Notes: generated by a model not told the origin, from the letters alone. A stretch of DNA of 64,000 bases from Vibrio cincinnatiensis DSM 19608 (GCF_900167345.1 NZ_FUXB01000007.1:62001-126000); one strand, 5' to 3'. Shown: positions 11,395-21,435, numbered from the stretch's first letter. Numbers and translations are program-made.

Positions 11395-11913
11395 TTATGA
11401 AAATTGCTGATATTCGGTGAGGATCTGTTCAATCCAAGTGGCAATCCGTTCATCACTCAGCTCATATTGTGAGTCTTCATCAAGCGCTAGCCCAACAAAA
11501 TGCTGACCATCTTCGGTGAGCGCTTTGGAGGCTTCAAACTGATACCCCTGAGTTGGCCAGTAGCCGATGAGTTTAGCTCCGTTCTTCTTGACTGCATCGT
11601 GCAGCATTCCCATCGCATCCAGATACCATTCGCCATAGCCTTCTTGATCGCCTAAGCCGTACAATGCGACGAACTTGTCGTTTAGCGGTACGCCATCGAT
11701 GTGATCCCATATCGCGCTCCAATCTTCTTGGATTTCACCAAAATCCCAAGTGGAAATGCCCAGAATCAACAAGTCATAGTCGCGCATTCGAGAAAGTGGC
11801 GTGTCTTTGACATTGTGGATATCAAGTAATTCTTCACCAATAATAGCGCGCATTTTTTCTGCGGCCATTTCGGTGTAGCAAGTCGTTGAGCCGTAAAACA
11901 GACCGATTTTCAT
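11395..11913 (-). CDS. fldB: Flavodoxin (FldB type)
   Basis: Long-chain flavodoxin of 172 residues, an FMN electron carrier. The N-terminal phosphate-binding loop is [13 protein letters not shown]-stacking segments are [12 protein letters not shown] and [12 protein letters not shown]. The neighbouring order fldB / xerD-dsbC-recJ is the same as in E. coli, which supports FldB over FldA. It is convergent with ampD, 6 bases apart. Confidence 0.92.
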   Translation of the reverse strand: MKIGLFYGSTTCYTEMAAEKMRAIIGEELLDIHNVKDTPLSRMRDYDLLILGISTWDFGEIQEDWSAIWDHIDGVPLNDKFVALYGLGDQEGYGEWYLDAMGMLHDAVKKNGAKLIGYWPTQGYQFEASKALTEDGQHFVGLALDEDSQYELSDERIATWIEQILTEYQQFS

Positions 11914-12056
11914 AGGGTTTCTATTCTTTATTTCTTTTGATGAGGGAATTCTATACCTAACTCAACAGGAGATGCCAGAGCCGACGACCTAGGAGTGGTG
12001 AAGAATTTGTGGTATTAAGTTGGGGTTATCCTAACAATATATAATGAGAATCAACG

Positions 12057-12965
12057 GTGTCAGAGCAATTGTCGGCCGATCAAGGGCTGATCGAGCAGTT
12101 TTTAGATGCGATGTGGATGGAGCGAGGGCTAGCAGAAAATACGTTAAGCTCGTATCGTAATGATCTTAATAAATTACTGAACTGGATGCAGCAACACCAC
12201 TATCGCTTAGATTTCATAAGCTTAGCGGGCCTATTGGAATATCAAAGTTGGCTGACTGATCAAAATTATAAGCAAACCTCGCGGGCGAGAATGATCTCAG
12301 CGATGCGCCGTTTGTTCCAATATTTACATCGTGAAAAGATTCGCAGTGACGATCCCAGTGCTTTGTTGGTCAGCCCCAAACTGCCGCAACGGTTACCGAA
12401 AGATCTCAGTGAAGCGCAAGTGGAATCCCTATTAAATGCCCCCAATCCTAGTGATCCTCTAGAGCTACGTGATAAAGCCATGCTTGAGTTGTTATACGCA
12501 ACAGGGTTGCGGGTGACGGAGCTGGTCTCCCTTACGATGGAAAATATGAGCTTAAGGCAGGGGGTGGTCCGGGTGATCGGTAAAGGAGGCAAAGAACGTT
12601 TAGTCCCGATGGGAGAAAATGCCATTGAATGGATTGAAACTTTTCTTGCTCAAGGGCGGTCTTACCTGCTGGGCGAGCAGACGTCTGATGTGGTTTTTCC
12701 CAGTAAACGCGCTCAACAAATGACCCGGCAAACCTTTTGGCATCGTATTAAACATTATGCGGTGATCGCTGGTATTGATGTGGAAAAACTTTCCCCTCAC
12801 GTGCTGCGTCATGCTTTTGCTACCCATCTACTTAACTATGGGGCAGATTTACGCGTCGTGCAGATGTTACTTGGCCATAGTGACTTATCCACCACACAAA
12901 TTTATACTCACGTCGCCACTGAACGACTTAAACAAATACACAGCGAGCACCATCCAAGGGCTTGA
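12057..12965 (+). CDS. xerD: Tyrosine recombinase XerD
   Basis: One half of the XerCD recombinase that resolves chromosome dimers at dif under FtsK control; in vibrios it is also exploited by integrative phages. 302 residues from a GTG start. N-terminal SAM-like core-binding domain, then the catalytic domain with Arg in ATGLRVTELV, HVLRHAFATH, LGHSDLSTTQ and the nucleophile Tyr in IYTHVA. dsbC follows 15 bases on. Confidence 0.97.
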   Translation: MSEQLSADQGLIEQFLDAMWMERGLAENTLSSYRNDLNKLLNWMQQHHYRLDFISLAGLLEYQSWLTDQNYKQTSRARMISAMRRLFQYLHREKIRSDDPSALLVSPKLPQRLPKDLSEAQVESLLNAPNPSDPLELRDKAMLELLYATGLRVTELVSLTMENMSLRQGVVRVIGKGGKERLVPMGENAIEWIETFLAQGRSYLLGEQTSDVVFPSKRAQQMTRQTFWHRIKHYAVIAGIDVEKLSPHVLRHAFATHLLNYGADLRVVQMLLGHSDLSTTQIYTHVATERLKQIHSEHHPRA

Positions 12966-12980
12966 TAGAAAGGATTTTTT

Positions 12981-13724
12981 ATGAAGGTTTTATACCGGTT
13001 ACCATTACTGCTTCTAACGATTGTTACAACGGCCTGCTACGCGCAGGGTGGGGCGACAGGTATTGATAAAAATGTGTTTGCAAAACGCTTTGCGCCATTG
13101 GGGCTGGAAGTGCTTTCCGTGGCGCCTGCGGATATTGCCGGTTTAGTGGAAGTGCAAACACCAGGTGGGGTTGTGTTTGCTTCTGAAGATGGCCAGCATT
13201 TTATTGCCGGAACCTTATATGCATTAAATGAGGATGGTAGCTATGTGGATGTGCTTGCGAAACGACAAGCTCCGATCAATGCTCAGAAAATTGAGCAGCT
13301 AAAATCCAGTATGATTGAATATAAAGCACCCAATGAGCAATATGTGGTGACGGTCTTTACCGATACCACTTGCGGTTATTGTGTGCGTCTACATAGCCAA
13401 ATGAAAGAGTATAACGATTTGGGAATTACGGTGCGTTATTTGGCTTATCCTCGGCAAGGGCCTGTTGGGCAAGTGGCGGATCAAATGGCGGCTATTTGGT
13501 GTGCTGATGATCCGAATACGGCGATGCATAGTGTCAAGATTGAAAGACAAGAAGCCCAAGCAAAGGGGGATCTTAAACAGTGTCAGCAGACGATCGCGCA
13601 ACATTATCAGCTAGGTCGAGAACTGGGTATTTCCGGAACACCCGCGATTTTCCTTCCCAATGGTGAAATGGTTGGGGGCTATCTACCTGCAGCCCAACTC
13701 AAAAAGCGCCTGCAACAGCAGTAA
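12981..13724 (+). CDS. dsbC: Thiol:disulfide isomerase DsbC
   Basis: Periplasmic disulfide-bond isomerase, 247 residues. Cleavable signal peptide (MKVLYRLPLLLLTIVTTACYA), an N-terminal dimerisation domain (about 25-85), then a thioredoxin fold with the active site CGYC (TTCGYCVRLH) and a cis-Pro in SGTPAIFL. It lies between xerD and recJ, the E. coli order; a GA-rich ribosome site precedes the ATG. Confidence 0.96.
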   Translation: MKVLYRLPLLLLTIVTTACYAQGGATGIDKNVFAKRFAPLGLEVLSVAPADIAGLVEVQTPGGVVFASEDGQHFIAGTLYALNEDGSYVDVLAKRQAPINAQKIEQLKSSMIEYKAPNEQYVVTVFTDTTCGYCVRLHSQMKEYNDLGITVRYLAYPRQGPVGQVADQMAAIWCADDPNTAMHSVKIERQEAQAKGDLKQCQQTIAQHYQLGRELGISGTPAIFLPNGEMVGGYLPAAQLKKRLQQQ

Positions 13725-13756
13725 GTATTTCGCCTTATCGACTAACTTAGGAAGCG

Positions 13757-13785
13757 GGCTTGGTTTATCCAAGCCTGATTATTTT
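13757..13785 (+). terminator. Hairpin in the dsbC-recJ gap, directly before recJ
   Basis: Perfect 7-bp stem (13757-13763 with 13769-13775), 5-base loop, followed by TGATTATTTTT and then the recJ ATG at 13787. It has the form of a weak intrinsic terminator or attenuator and occupies the place where a ribosome site would be expected. Confidence 0.55.
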
Positions 13786-13786
13786 T

Positions 13787-15526
13787 ATGATAGAGATTCA
13801 AAGAAGACCTGATCCTGATCTGACTCAACTGCCAGATTCCATTCCTGATTTACTCAGACGAGTTTATCTTAACCGCGGGATAACCACGGTTGAACAGCTT
13901 GAAAAAGCGGCGAAAGCGTTGCACTCCTACCGACAATTGCACGGGATTGAGAAAGCCGTTGAATTACTCTTCAACGCGATTCAGAAGCAGCTGCGCATTA
14001 TTATTGTTGGAGATTTTGATGCTGATGGGGCAACCAGTTGTGCGTTATCGGTTTTAGCCTTACGTATGCTTGGTTGCCGTAATGTGGATTATCTGGTTCC
14101 TAACCGTTTTGAAGATGGATACGGATTAAGCCCTGAAGTGGTCGATCAAGCCTTAGCGCTTGGCGCAGAGATGATCATGACGGTGGATAACGGTGTTTCT
14201 TCTATTGAAGGCGTACGTTATGCCAAGCAGCATGGGTTAACCGTATTGGTGACGGATCACCACTTACCGGGACAGGTGTTGCCTGAGGTGGATGCTATGG
14301 TCAACCCTAACTTACAACAGTGTGCTTTTCCTTCCAAAGCACTGGCTGGCGTTGGGGTGGCCTTTTATCTCATGATGGCACTGTGTGTGCACATGCGCCA
14401 GTCAGGTTGGTTTCATCAGCAAGGAATGGCAGAACCTAAATTAATGGAGCTGATCGATCTGGTTGCATTGGGGACGGTTGCTGATGTAGTGCCGTTGGAT
14501 GAAAATAACCGAATCTTGGTCCATCAAGGCTTACAACGTATTCGAGCGGGTAAGGCACGTCCGGGAATCCAAGCGCTGATTGAAGTGGCGAAACGCGATG
14601 CTCGTCGATTGATTGCGGCTGATTTTGGTTTTGCTTTAGGGCCTCGCATTAATGCAGCTGGGCGTTTAGATGATATGTCTTTTGGGGTCGAGCTCTTGCT
14701 GACCAACAATATTCATGCCGCTCGCCGAATGGCGAATGAATTGGATGCGCTTAATCAAACACGTAAAGAGATCGAAGAAGGAATGAAACAAGAAGCGTTG
14801 GCTTTTTGTGAGCGGCTACAATTTGGCGAGAATGGCACATTACCCGCCGGTTTAGTGCTATTTCAAAGAGACTGGCACCAAGGTGTTATTGGTATATTGG
14901 CCTCTCGTATCAAAGATAAATACCACCGTCCCGTGATCGCTTTTGCTGACGGAGGTGAGGGGCTAATGAAAGGTTCTTGTCGCTCGATCCCTGGCCTGCA
15001 TATGCGTGATACATTAGACAACATTGATACGCAAAATCCGGGGGTGATTATTAAATTCGGTGGTCATGCTATGGCGGCAGGGTTAACCATTGAAGAGCGT
15101 CAATTTGAACGTTTCCGTCAGTTATTTGAACAATCGGTCAGTGAACAGTTAGACGAAGCCAACCTGAAAGGGATACTACTGAGTGATGGTGAACTCAAAC
15201 CTGAAGAGTTTTCTATGCATACGGCGGAAACCCTACGTGCTGGAGGACCATGGGGCCAAGCATTTCCTGAACCTTTGTTTGATGGTGAATTTAAAGTGCT
15301 TAATCAAAAATTGGTGGGAGAAAAGCACCTCAAACTCATGTTAGAGCCATTATTTAAAGGGCATCCCACTCATGTGATGATCGATGGTATCGCCTTTAAT
15401 GTGGATTTGCGCCGTTGGCCGGATACTTCAGTGAAAACCGTCCATCTGGCTTATAAGTTGGACATTAATGAATTTCGTGGCAACCAATCTTTACAGCTAT
15501 TAGTTGATCATATCGAAGCCAAATAA
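13787..15526 (+). CDS. recJ: Single-stranded-DNA-specific exonuclease RecJ
   Basis: 5'-3' single-strand exonuclease in RecF-pathway recombination, base-excision and mismatch repair. 579 residues from the ATG at 13787 (MIEIQRRP), the normal Vibrio length; the frame is open nine codons further up. DHH-family motifs: VGDFDADGATS (motif I), VTDNGV, VTDHHLPGQ (motif III), and the C-terminal DHHA1 KFGGHAMAAG. No clear ribosome site; a hairpin lies just upstream. Confidence 0.96.
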   Translation: MIEIQRRPDPDLTQLPDSIPDLLRRVYLNRGITTVEQLEKAAKALHSYRQLHGIEKAVELLFNAIQKQLRIIIVGDFDADGATSCALSVLALRMLGCRNVDYLVPNRFEDGYGLSPEVVDQALALGAEMIMTVDNGVSSIEGVRYAKQHGLTVLVTDHHLPGQVLPEVDAMVNPNLQQCAFPSKALAGVGVAFYLMMALCVHMRQSGWFHQQGMAEPKLMELIDLVALGTVADVVPLDENNRILVHQGLQRIRAGKARPGIQALIEVAKRDARRLIAADFGFALGPRINAAGRLDDMSFGVELLLTNNIHAARRMANELDALNQTRKEIEEGMKQEALAFCERLQFGENGTLPAGLVLFQRDWHQGVIGILASRIKDKYHRPVIAFADGGEGLMKGSCRSIPGLHMRDTLDNIDTQNPGVIIKFGGHAMAAGLTIEERQFERFRQLFEQSVSEQLDEANLKGILLSDGELKPEEFSMHTAETLRAGGPWGQAFPEPLFDGEFKVLNQKLVGEKHLKLMLEPLFKGHPTHVMIDGIAFNVDLRRWPDTSVKTVHLAYKLDINEFRGNQSLQLLVDHIEAK

Positions 15527-15540
15527 CCCTTCTGCTAATC

Positions 15541-15580
15541 ACTTGAGTGGTGAATCTGTTGATCACTCAAGTTTTATCTT
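15541..15580 (+). terminator. recJ terminator
   Basis: 9-bp inverted repeat (15541-15549 with 15564-15572) with a 14-base loop, followed by TTTATCTT. It ends the xerD-dsbC-recJ run before the pdhR control region (15527-15854, 328 bases without a gene). Confidence 0.6.
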
Positions 15581-15663
15581 ACTGTTATCTCTATATTTTT
15601 ACGTTTTCAGTGATATCCGTACTCTTTGTGGCCCGCCATTCTCCCATCTGTGTGTTTTTTGTA

Positions 15664-15678
15664 ATTGGTCTGACCAAT
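15664..15678. promoter_or_regulatory. PdhR operator, upstream copy
   Basis: ATTGGTCTGACCAAT fits the E. coli PdhR consensus ATTGGTnnnACCAAT exactly. It lies about 190 bases before pdhR and about 85 bases upstream of the candidate -35 element. Confidence 0.7.
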
Positions 15679-15756
15679 CCTATTTCTGTTTTAGTGTGCT
15701 ATTGTTATCAAAGTGTTTTCTTCAGCCCTGTTCTATGATTTACGTCAATTTTTGGC

Positions 15757-15785
15757 TGGACAATTACGTTTTAATTATGTTAATT
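15757..15785 (+). promoter_or_regulatory. Candidate sigma70 promoter of pdhR-aceEF
   Basis: TGGACA (-35, 5 of 6) and TTTAAT (-10, 15780-15785, 5 of 6) separated by 17 bases. The predicted start, about 15792, puts the downstream PdhR box at roughly +10 to +27, the same place as in the E. coli pdh promoter. Confidence 0.6.
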
Positions 15786-15801
15786 TCTATCTCAACTTGA
15801 A

Positions 15802-15818
15802 ATTGGTATTACCAATTG
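15802..15818. promoter_or_regulatory. PdhR operator, promoter-proximal copy
   Basis: AATTGGTATTACCAATT, a perfect 7-3-7 palindrome matching the PdhR consensus at all defined bases, just after the predicted transcription start and 37 bases before the pdhR ATG. Autorepression relieved by pyruvate is the expected logic. Confidence 0.85.
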
Positions 15819-15854
15819 CCAACGGTAAAATAAAGAGTAAAAGAACAATAAATT

Positions 15855-16625
15855 ATGGCTTATCAAAGGATTCGTCAGCCGAAACTTTCTGATGTGATAG
15901 AGCAAGAGTTAGAACGGTTGATAGTGGAAGGAACATTAACGCCTGGGCAGCAATTACCTCCCGAGCGTGAACTCGCCAAACAGTTCGATGTTTCTCGACC
16001 TTCGGTCCGTGAAGCCATACAGCGTTTAGAAGCCAAACGTCTTTTAACGCGTCGTCAAGGAGGGGGCACTTTCGTCAGTGAACATATCTGGCAAAGTTTC
16101 TCCGATCCTCTGCTAAATTTATTGTCTAGCCACTCAGAAACTCAATTGGATTTACTGGAAGCGCGCCATGCGTTAGAAGGCATTTCCGCTTATTTTGCGG
16201 CATTACGTGGTACTAATGAAGATTTTGCTCGTATTCAAGCCAGTGTGGTGCGAATTAGTGAAATGCAAACAAAAAATGATCTGGAAGCTGAAGCTGTTAG
16301 CGTTATGGAATTTCTTATTGCTATCACCGAGGCAACCCATAATGTTGTTCTATTGCATATCGTTCGGAGTCTCGCTCCATTGCTTGAGCAAAACATTCTA
16401 CAAAATTTTAAATTATTACATCGCCGCCCCGAAGCGGTTGAGAAAGTAAGTAAGCACCGAGCTAATATTGTGGATGCGATCGTATCTGGCCAGCCAGAAA
16501 AGGCACGCGAGATGTCTCACTCACACTTAGCTTATATTGAAGAAACATTGTTGGATTTGACCCGGGAAGAGTCTCGACGTGAGCGTTCTCTGCGCCGTAT
16601 CCAACAGGGTAATGAGCCGCAATAG
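15855..16625 (+). CDS. pdhR: Pyruvate-responsive repressor PdhR (GntR/FadR family)
   Basis: Transcriptional repressor of the pyruvate dehydrogenase operon; pyruvate releases it. 256 residues. N-terminal winged helix-turn-helix (about 10-75) with [21 protein letters not shown], then an all-helical FCD ligand domain with its metal-binding histidines. First gene of pdhR-aceE-aceF, 50 bases before aceE. Two matching operators in its own promoter region support autoregulation. Confidence 0.96.
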   Translation: MAYQRIRQPKLSDVIEQELERLIVEGTLTPGQQLPPERELAKQFDVSRPSVREAIQRLEAKRLLTRRQGGGTFVSEHIWQSFSDPLLNLLSSHSETQLDLLEARHALEGISAYFAALRGTNEDFARIQASVVRISEMQTKNDLEAEAVSVMEFLIAITEATHNVVLLHIVRSLAPLLEQNILQNFKLLHRRPEAVEKVSKHRANIVDAIVSGQPEKAREMSHSHLAYIEETLLDLTREESRRERSLRRIQQGNEPQ

Positions 16626-16675
16626 CGGTCCATTGCGATTCTAAATAAATCCAACCAACAGAAGGATAGATCGCC

Positions 16676-19336
16676 ATGTCTGACATGAAGCATGACGTAG
16701 ATGCACTGGAAACTCAGGAGTGGCTTGCCGCTCTTGAATCCGTTGTACGTGAAGAAGGCGTAGAGCGTGCGCAATTCTTATTAGAAGAAGTTCTAGAGAA
16801 AGCCCGTCTCGATGGCGTTGATATGCCCACTGGTATCAACACAAACTATATCAACACGATTCCGGCCGCCCAAGAGCCCGCTTATCCCGGTGATACGACG
16901 ATTGAGAAACGTATTCGTTCCATCATCCGTTGGAACGCGATCATGATCGTGTTGCGTGCTTCTAAGAAAGATTTGGATTTGGGTGGGCACATGGCCTCTT
17001 TCCAATCTTCGGCCGCATTCTATGAAACTTGCTTCAACCATTTCTTCCGTGCGCCGAATGAGAAAGATGGTGGCGATCTGGTTTATTATCAAGGCCATAT
17101 TTCTCCGGGGATCTATGCGCGTGCTTTCCTTGAAGGCCGATTGACCGCAGAACAGTTAGATAACTTCCGTCAAGAAGTGGATGGTAAAGGGATTCCTTCT
17201 TACCCACACCCGAAATTGATGCCTGAATTCTGGCAATTCCCGACCGTATCTATGGGTCTGGGGCCAATCGCTTCTATTTATCAAGCTCGTTTCCTTAAGT
17301 ACCTAGAGGGGCGTGGTCTTAAAGACACTTCTGAGCAACGCGTTTACGCTTTCCTGGGTGATGGTGAAATGGATGAGCCAGAATCACGCGGCGCAATCTC
17401 TTTTGCAGCTCGTGAAAAACTGGACAACCTCTGTTTCCTTATCAACTGTAACTTACAGCGTCTTGATGGCCCAGTAATGGGTAACGGCAAGATCATTCAA
17501 GAGCTAGAAGGCCTATTTAAAGGCGCTGGCTGGAATGTGGTGAAAGTGATTTGGGGCAACAACTGGGATGCGCTATTAGCGAAAGACACCTCTGGTAAGT
17601 TACTGCAATTGATGAATGAAACCATTGATGGCGATTACCAAACGTTCAAAGCGAAAGACGGTGCTTACGTTCGTGAACACTTCTTTGGCAAATACCCAGA
17701 GACAGCGGCGCTCGTTGCCGATATGACCGATGATGAGATCTTCGCTCTAAAACGTGGCGGCCACGAGCCATCCAAACTGTTTGCTGCGTTCAAAAATGCT
17801 CAACAAACGAAAGGTCGCCCAACCGTTATTCTAGCGAAAACCGTGAAAGGTTATGGCATGGGTGATGCGGCAGAAGGGAAAAACATTGCGCACCAAGTGA
17901 AGAAAATGGACATGACTCATGTTCTTGCGATGCGTAATCGTCTTGGTTTACAAGATCTTATTTCAGATGAAGCGATCAACGATTTACCTTACTTAACGCT
18001 AGAAGAAGGTTCAAAAGAGTACGAGTACTTGCACGCGCGTCGTAAAGCCTTACACGGTTATACCCCACAGCGTTTGCCTAACTTTACTCAGCCTTTAATT
18101 ATTCCTGAGTTGGAAGAATTTAAACCGCTACTTGAAGAGCAAAAGCGTGATATCTCTTCTACTATGGCGTTTGTACGTACCTTGAATATTCTTCTGAAAG
18201 ACAAGAATATTGCTCAAAACATCGTACCGATCATTGCCGATGAAGCACGTACTTTTGGTATGGAAGGTCTGTTCCGTCAAATCGGAATTTACAACCCACA
18301 CGGGCAGAACTACACCCCACAAGACCGTGATATCGTTTCTTACTACAAAGAAGCGACGTCAGGTCAAGTATTGCAAGAAGGTATCAACGAGCTAGGCGCA
18401 ATGTCGTCATGGGTAGCCGCGGCGACCTCTTACAGTACTAACGATCTGCCCATGATCCCATTCTATATCTACTACTCAATGTTTGGTTTCCAACGCGTTG
18501 GTGATATGGCATGGATGGCGGGTGACCAACAAGCGCGTGGCTTCCTATTGGGCGCAACGGCGGGTCGTACTACGCTAAATGGTGAAGGTCTACAGCACGA
18601 AGACGGTCACTCACATATCCTAGCCAGCACCGTACCAAACTGTATCTCTTATGACCCAACCTTCGCTTATGAAGTGGCGGTGATCATTCAAGACGGTATT
18701 CGTCGTATGTATGGCGAACAAGAGAATGTTTTCTACTACTTGACGCTCATGAATGAAAACTACGCAATGCCAGCCATGCCTGAAGGCGCTGAAGAAGGCA
18801 TCCGTAAAGGTATCTACAAGCTAGAAACCTATACTGGTTCAAAAGCGAAAGTTCAGTTGATGAGCTCAGGTACTATCATGAATGAAGTGCGCAAAGCCGC
18901 GCAAATTCTGAGTGATGAGTATGGCGTTGCTTCGGATGTTTACGCGGTGACTTCATTTAACGAATTAGCTCGTGATGGTCAAGCGTGTGAGCGTGATGCG
19001 ATGCTTCATCCTGAAGCGGAAGCGAAAGTCCCTTATATCGCGCAAGTGATGGGTACAGAGCCTGCGATTGCGGCAACCGACTACATGAAGAACTATGCGG
19101 AGCAAGTGCGAGCTTACGTTCCAGCTGCCTCTTATAAAGTATTGGGTACTGATGGCTTTGGTCGTTCAGACAGCCGTGAAAACCTTCGCCGTCACTTTGA
19201 AGTGAATGCGGGTTATGTTGTGGTTGCAGCACTAAGCGAACTGGCTAAACGTGGTGAAGTTGAGAAATCGGTCGTGGTTGAAGCGATCAAGAAATTTGAT
19301 ATCGACACCGAAAAAACTAACCCGCTATACGCTTAA
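16676..19336 (+). CDS. aceE: Pyruvate dehydrogenase E1 component (homodimeric)
   Basis: Thiamine diphosphate-dependent decarboxylase that passes the acetyl group to lipoyl-AceF. 886 residues, as in E. coli (887). The ThDP/Mg motif begins GDGEMDEPESRGAI near residue 230. Strong AGAAGGA ribosome site. Between pdhR and aceF; codon choice looks biased toward preferred codons, as expected for a highly expressed gene. Confidence 0.98.
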   Translation: MSDMKHDVDALETQEWLAALESVVREEGVERAQFLLEEVLEKARLDGVDMPTGINTNYINTIPAAQEPAYPGDTTIEKRIRSIIRWNAIMIVLRASKKDLDLGGHMASFQSSAAFYETCFNHFFRAPNEKDGGDLVYYQGHISPGIYARAFLEGRLTAEQLDNFRQEVDGKGIPSYPHPKLMPEFWQFPTVSMGLGPIASIYQARFLKYLEGRGLKDTSEQRVYAFLGDGEMDEPESRGAISFAAREKLDNLCFLINCNLQRLDGPVMGNGKIIQELEGLFKGAGWNVVKVIWGNNWDALLAKDTSGKLLQLMNETIDGDYQTFKAKDGAYVREHFFGKYPETAALVADMTDDEIFALKRGGHEPSKLFAAFKNAQQTKGRPTVILAKTVKGYGMGDAAEGKNIAHQVKKMDMTHVLAMRNRLGLQDLISDEAINDLPYLTLEEGSKEYEYLHARRKALHGYTPQRLPNFTQPLIIPELEEFKPLLEEQKRDISSTMAFVRTLNILLKDKNIAQNIVPIIADEARTFGMEGLFRQIGIYNPHGQNYTPQDRDIVSYYKEATSGQVLQEGINELGAMSSWVAAATSYSTNDLPMIPFYIYYSMFGFQRVGDMAWMAGDQQARGFLLGATAGRTTLNGEGLQHEDGHSHILASTVPNCISYDPTFAYEVAVIIQDGIRRMYGEQENVFYYLTLMNENYAMPAMPEGAEEGIRKGIYKLETYTGSKAKVQLMSSGTIMNEVRKAAQILSDEYGVASDVYAVTSFNELARDGQACERDAMLHPEAEAKVPYIAQVMGTEPAIAATDYMKNYAEQVRAYVPAASYKVLGTDGFGRSDSRENLRRHFEVNAGYVVVAALSELAKRGEVEKSVVVEAIKKFDIDTEKTNPLYA

Positions 19337-19355
19337 TTGAAGGTAGGAAAGAATA

Positions 19356-21242
19356 ATGGCAATCGAAATTAATGTACCGGATATCGGTGCCGATGAGGTT
19401 GAAGTTACTGAGATTCTTGTCAGCGTTGGCGACAAGGTTGAAGAAGATCAATCGCTTCTCACTGTTGAAGGTGATAAAGCCTCAATGGAAGTTCCTGCGT
19501 CTCAAGCAGGTATTGTTAAAGAGATCAAAGTGACTGTCGGTGATAAAGTCACAACGGGTTCTTTGATCATGGTGTTTGAAGCTGAAGGTGCCGCTGCAGC
19601 GGCTCCTGTGGCTGAGGCTCCTGTTGCTGCTGCGGCCGTTGCTCCTGCCTCTGCTGAATTAAAAGAAGTTCAAGTACCGGATATTGGTGGTGATGAAGTT
19701 GAAGTCACTGAAATCATGGTTGCCATCGGCGACGTGGTAACAGAAGAGCAATCGTTGATCACCGTTGAAGGCGATAAAGCCTCGATGGAAGTGCCCGCGC
19801 CTTTCGCTGGTACAGTGAAAGAGATCAAAATTGCCTCTGGTGACAAAGTGACCACGGGTTCTTTGATCATGGTCTTTGAAGTTGCCGGTTCTGGCGCTGC
19901 GGCTCCAGCGCCTGTGGCTCAAGCTAGCGCTCCAGCCGCTCCGGCTGCCGTAGCAGCAGATAAAGACGTTCAAGTGCCAGATATCGGTGGTGATGAAGTT
20001 GAAGTGACTGAAATCATGGTTGCGGTTGGCGACATGGTTGAAGAAGAACAATCGTTGATCACCGTTGAAGGTGATAAAGCGTCAATGGAAGTCCCTGCGC
20101 CTTTTTCTGGTAAAGTGAAAGCGATTAAAGTGGCGACCGGTGATAAAGTTTCTACTGGCTCACTGATCATGGTGTTTGAAGTGGCAGGCGCAGTGCCTAC
20201 CCAAGTAGTGGTTTCTGCTCCTGCGCAAACTTCTGCACCAAGCGCTGCCCCTGCTCCAGTTGCACAAGCGAGCGCTCCTGCGACCGCAGACTTCCAAGAG
20301 AATCATGAATACGCTCATGCTTCTCCAGTGGTTCGCCGTCTCGCTCGTGAGTTTGGTGTAAACCTAGCGAAAGTAAAAGGCTCTGGTCGTAAGAACCGAA
20401 TCTTAAAAGAAGATGTGCAGAACTATGTGAAAGAAGCGCTAAAACGTCTTGAGTCTGGTTCTGTGGCAGCAGCTTCTGGTAAAGGCGATGGTGCGGCCCT
20501 TGGTTTGCTTCCTTGGCCTAAAGTGGACTTTAGCAAGTTTGGTGACACTGAAGTTCAACCACTTTCACGCATTAAGAAGATTTCTGGCGCGAACCTACAC
20601 CGTAACTGGGTGATGATCCCACACGTAACCCAATGGGATAACGTGGATATCACGGAGCTAGAAAACTTCCGTAAAGAGCAGAACGCTATCGAAGCGAAGA
20701 AAGACACCGGAATGAAGATCACCCCACTGGTGTTCATCATGAAAGCGGTCGCTAAAGCATTAGAAGCCTTCCCTGCGTTTAACTCTTCGTTGTCTGAAGA
20801 TGGCGAAAGCTTGATCCTTAAGAAGTATGTTAATGTGGGTATTGCCGTAGATACACCGAATGGCCTAGTGGTTCCCGTCTTTAAAGATGTGAATAAGAAA
20901 GGCATCTATGAACTTTCTGAAGAGCTGGCGCAAGTATCGAAAAAAGCTCGTGCGGGTAAATTAACGGCGGCAGATATGCAAGGTGGCTGCTTTACGATTT
21001 CAAGCTTAGGCGGTATTGGTGGTACGGCATTTACCCCAATCGTTAATGCGCCAGAAGTGGGTATCCTTGGGGTATCTAAATCGGAAATGAAGCCAGTGTG
21101 GAATGGCAAAGAGTTTGTGCCACGTTTACAACTTCCGCTCTCTCTTTCTTACGATCACCGTGTGATTGATGGTGCGGAAGGTGCGCGTTTTATCACGTAC
21201 TTAAATGGCTGTTTGAGCGATATTCGTCGCTTAGTATTATAA
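19356..21242 (+). CDS. aceF: Dihydrolipoyl acetyltransferase (E2 of pyruvate dehydrogenase), three lipoyl domains
   Basis: Core of the pyruvate dehydrogenase complex, 628 residues. Three tandem lipoyl domains (about 2-75, 105-180, 206-280), each with the lipoylated Lys in [12 protein letters not shown], joined by Ala/Pro-rich swinging linkers. Next come a peripheral-subunit-binding domain ([17 protein letters not shown], about 325-360) and the catalytic domain ending with the active-site motif DHRVIDGA (His601, Asp605). It follows aceE by 19 bases. Confidence 0.98.
   Translation: MAIEINVPDIGADEVEVTEILVSVGDKVEEDQSLLTVEGDKASMEVPASQAGIVKEIKVTVGDKVTTGSLIMVFEAEGAAAAAPVAEAPVAAAAVAPASAELKEVQVPDIGGDEVEVTEIMVAIGDVVTEEQSLITVEGDKASMEVPAPFAGTVKEIKIASGDKVTTGSLIMVFEVAGSGAAAPAPVAQASAPAAPAAVAADKDVQVPDIGGDEVEVTEIMVAVGDMVEEEQSLITVEGDKASMEVPAPFSGKVKAIKVATGDKVSTGSLIMVFEVAGAVPTQVVVSAPAQTSAPSAAPAPVAQASAPATADFQENHEYAHASPVVRRLAREFGVNLAKVKGSGRKNRILKEDVQNYVKEALKRLESGSVAAASGKGDGAALGLLPWPKVDFSKFGDTEVQPLSRIKKISGANLHRNWVMIPHVTQWDNVDITELENFRKEQNAIEAKKDTGMKITPLVFIMKAVAKALEAFPAFNSSLSEDGESLILKKYVNVGIAVDTPNGLVVPVFKDVNKKGIYELSEELAQVSKKARAGKLTAADMQGGCFTISSLGGIGGTAFTPIVNAPEVGILGVSKSEMKPVWNGKEFVPRLQLPLSLSYDHRVIDGAEGARFITYLNGCLSDIRRLVL
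19365..20195 (+). repeat. Three near-identical lipoyl-domain repeats in aceF
   Basis: Three copies of about 220 bases (starting near 19365, 19668 and 19968) encode the lipoyl domains; copies 2 and 3 are the most alike. They make long near-repeats at DNA level within one gene. Confidence 0.85.
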
Positions 21243-21258
21243 GCATGACATAAACAAT

Positions 21259-21280
21259 AAGGCGGCGTTGAGCCGCCTTG
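21259..21280 (+). terminator. Terminator after aceF
   Basis: 8-bp GC-rich stem AAGGCGGC / GCCGCCTT with a 5-base loop, followed by a poor T-tract. It probably lowers read-through from aceF into lpdA. Confidence 0.7.
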
Positions 21281-21418
21281 ATTTAAGCATAATCTTGCAA
21301 TTTGATGATAAGGAATTTTTTTGTCATTGAATTGTTGTCTAGCTCACAGGCTACATGGATTTACTTTTCACACCATTAACATCTCTGTAAACTGTTACGG
21401 TCTGAAAATAATCGTTTT

Positions 21419-21435
21419 AAAGCGATGCGCTTTTT
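21419..21435 (+). promoter_or_regulatory. Small hairpin in the lpdA leader region
   Basis: AAAGCG-ATG-CGCTTT followed by more T, about 60 bases before lpdA. It could be a weak terminator or an attenuator; short, so low confidence. The rest of 21281-21495 holds no gene and presumably the lpdA promoter. Confidence 0.3.

Noticed and set aside
15504-15800. Small plus-strand frames in the recJ-pdhR gap
   Set aside because: They cover the recJ terminator, a PdhR box and the promoter; composition is that of A/T-rich control DNA.
19659-20170. Antisense frames repeated three times opposite aceF
   Set aside because: They mirror the lipoyl repeats on the other strand and have no ribosome site or family character.
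21378-21402. ArcA-like GTTAA repeats before lpdA
   Set aside because: Spacing and sequence match the ArcA direct-repeat pattern too poorly.
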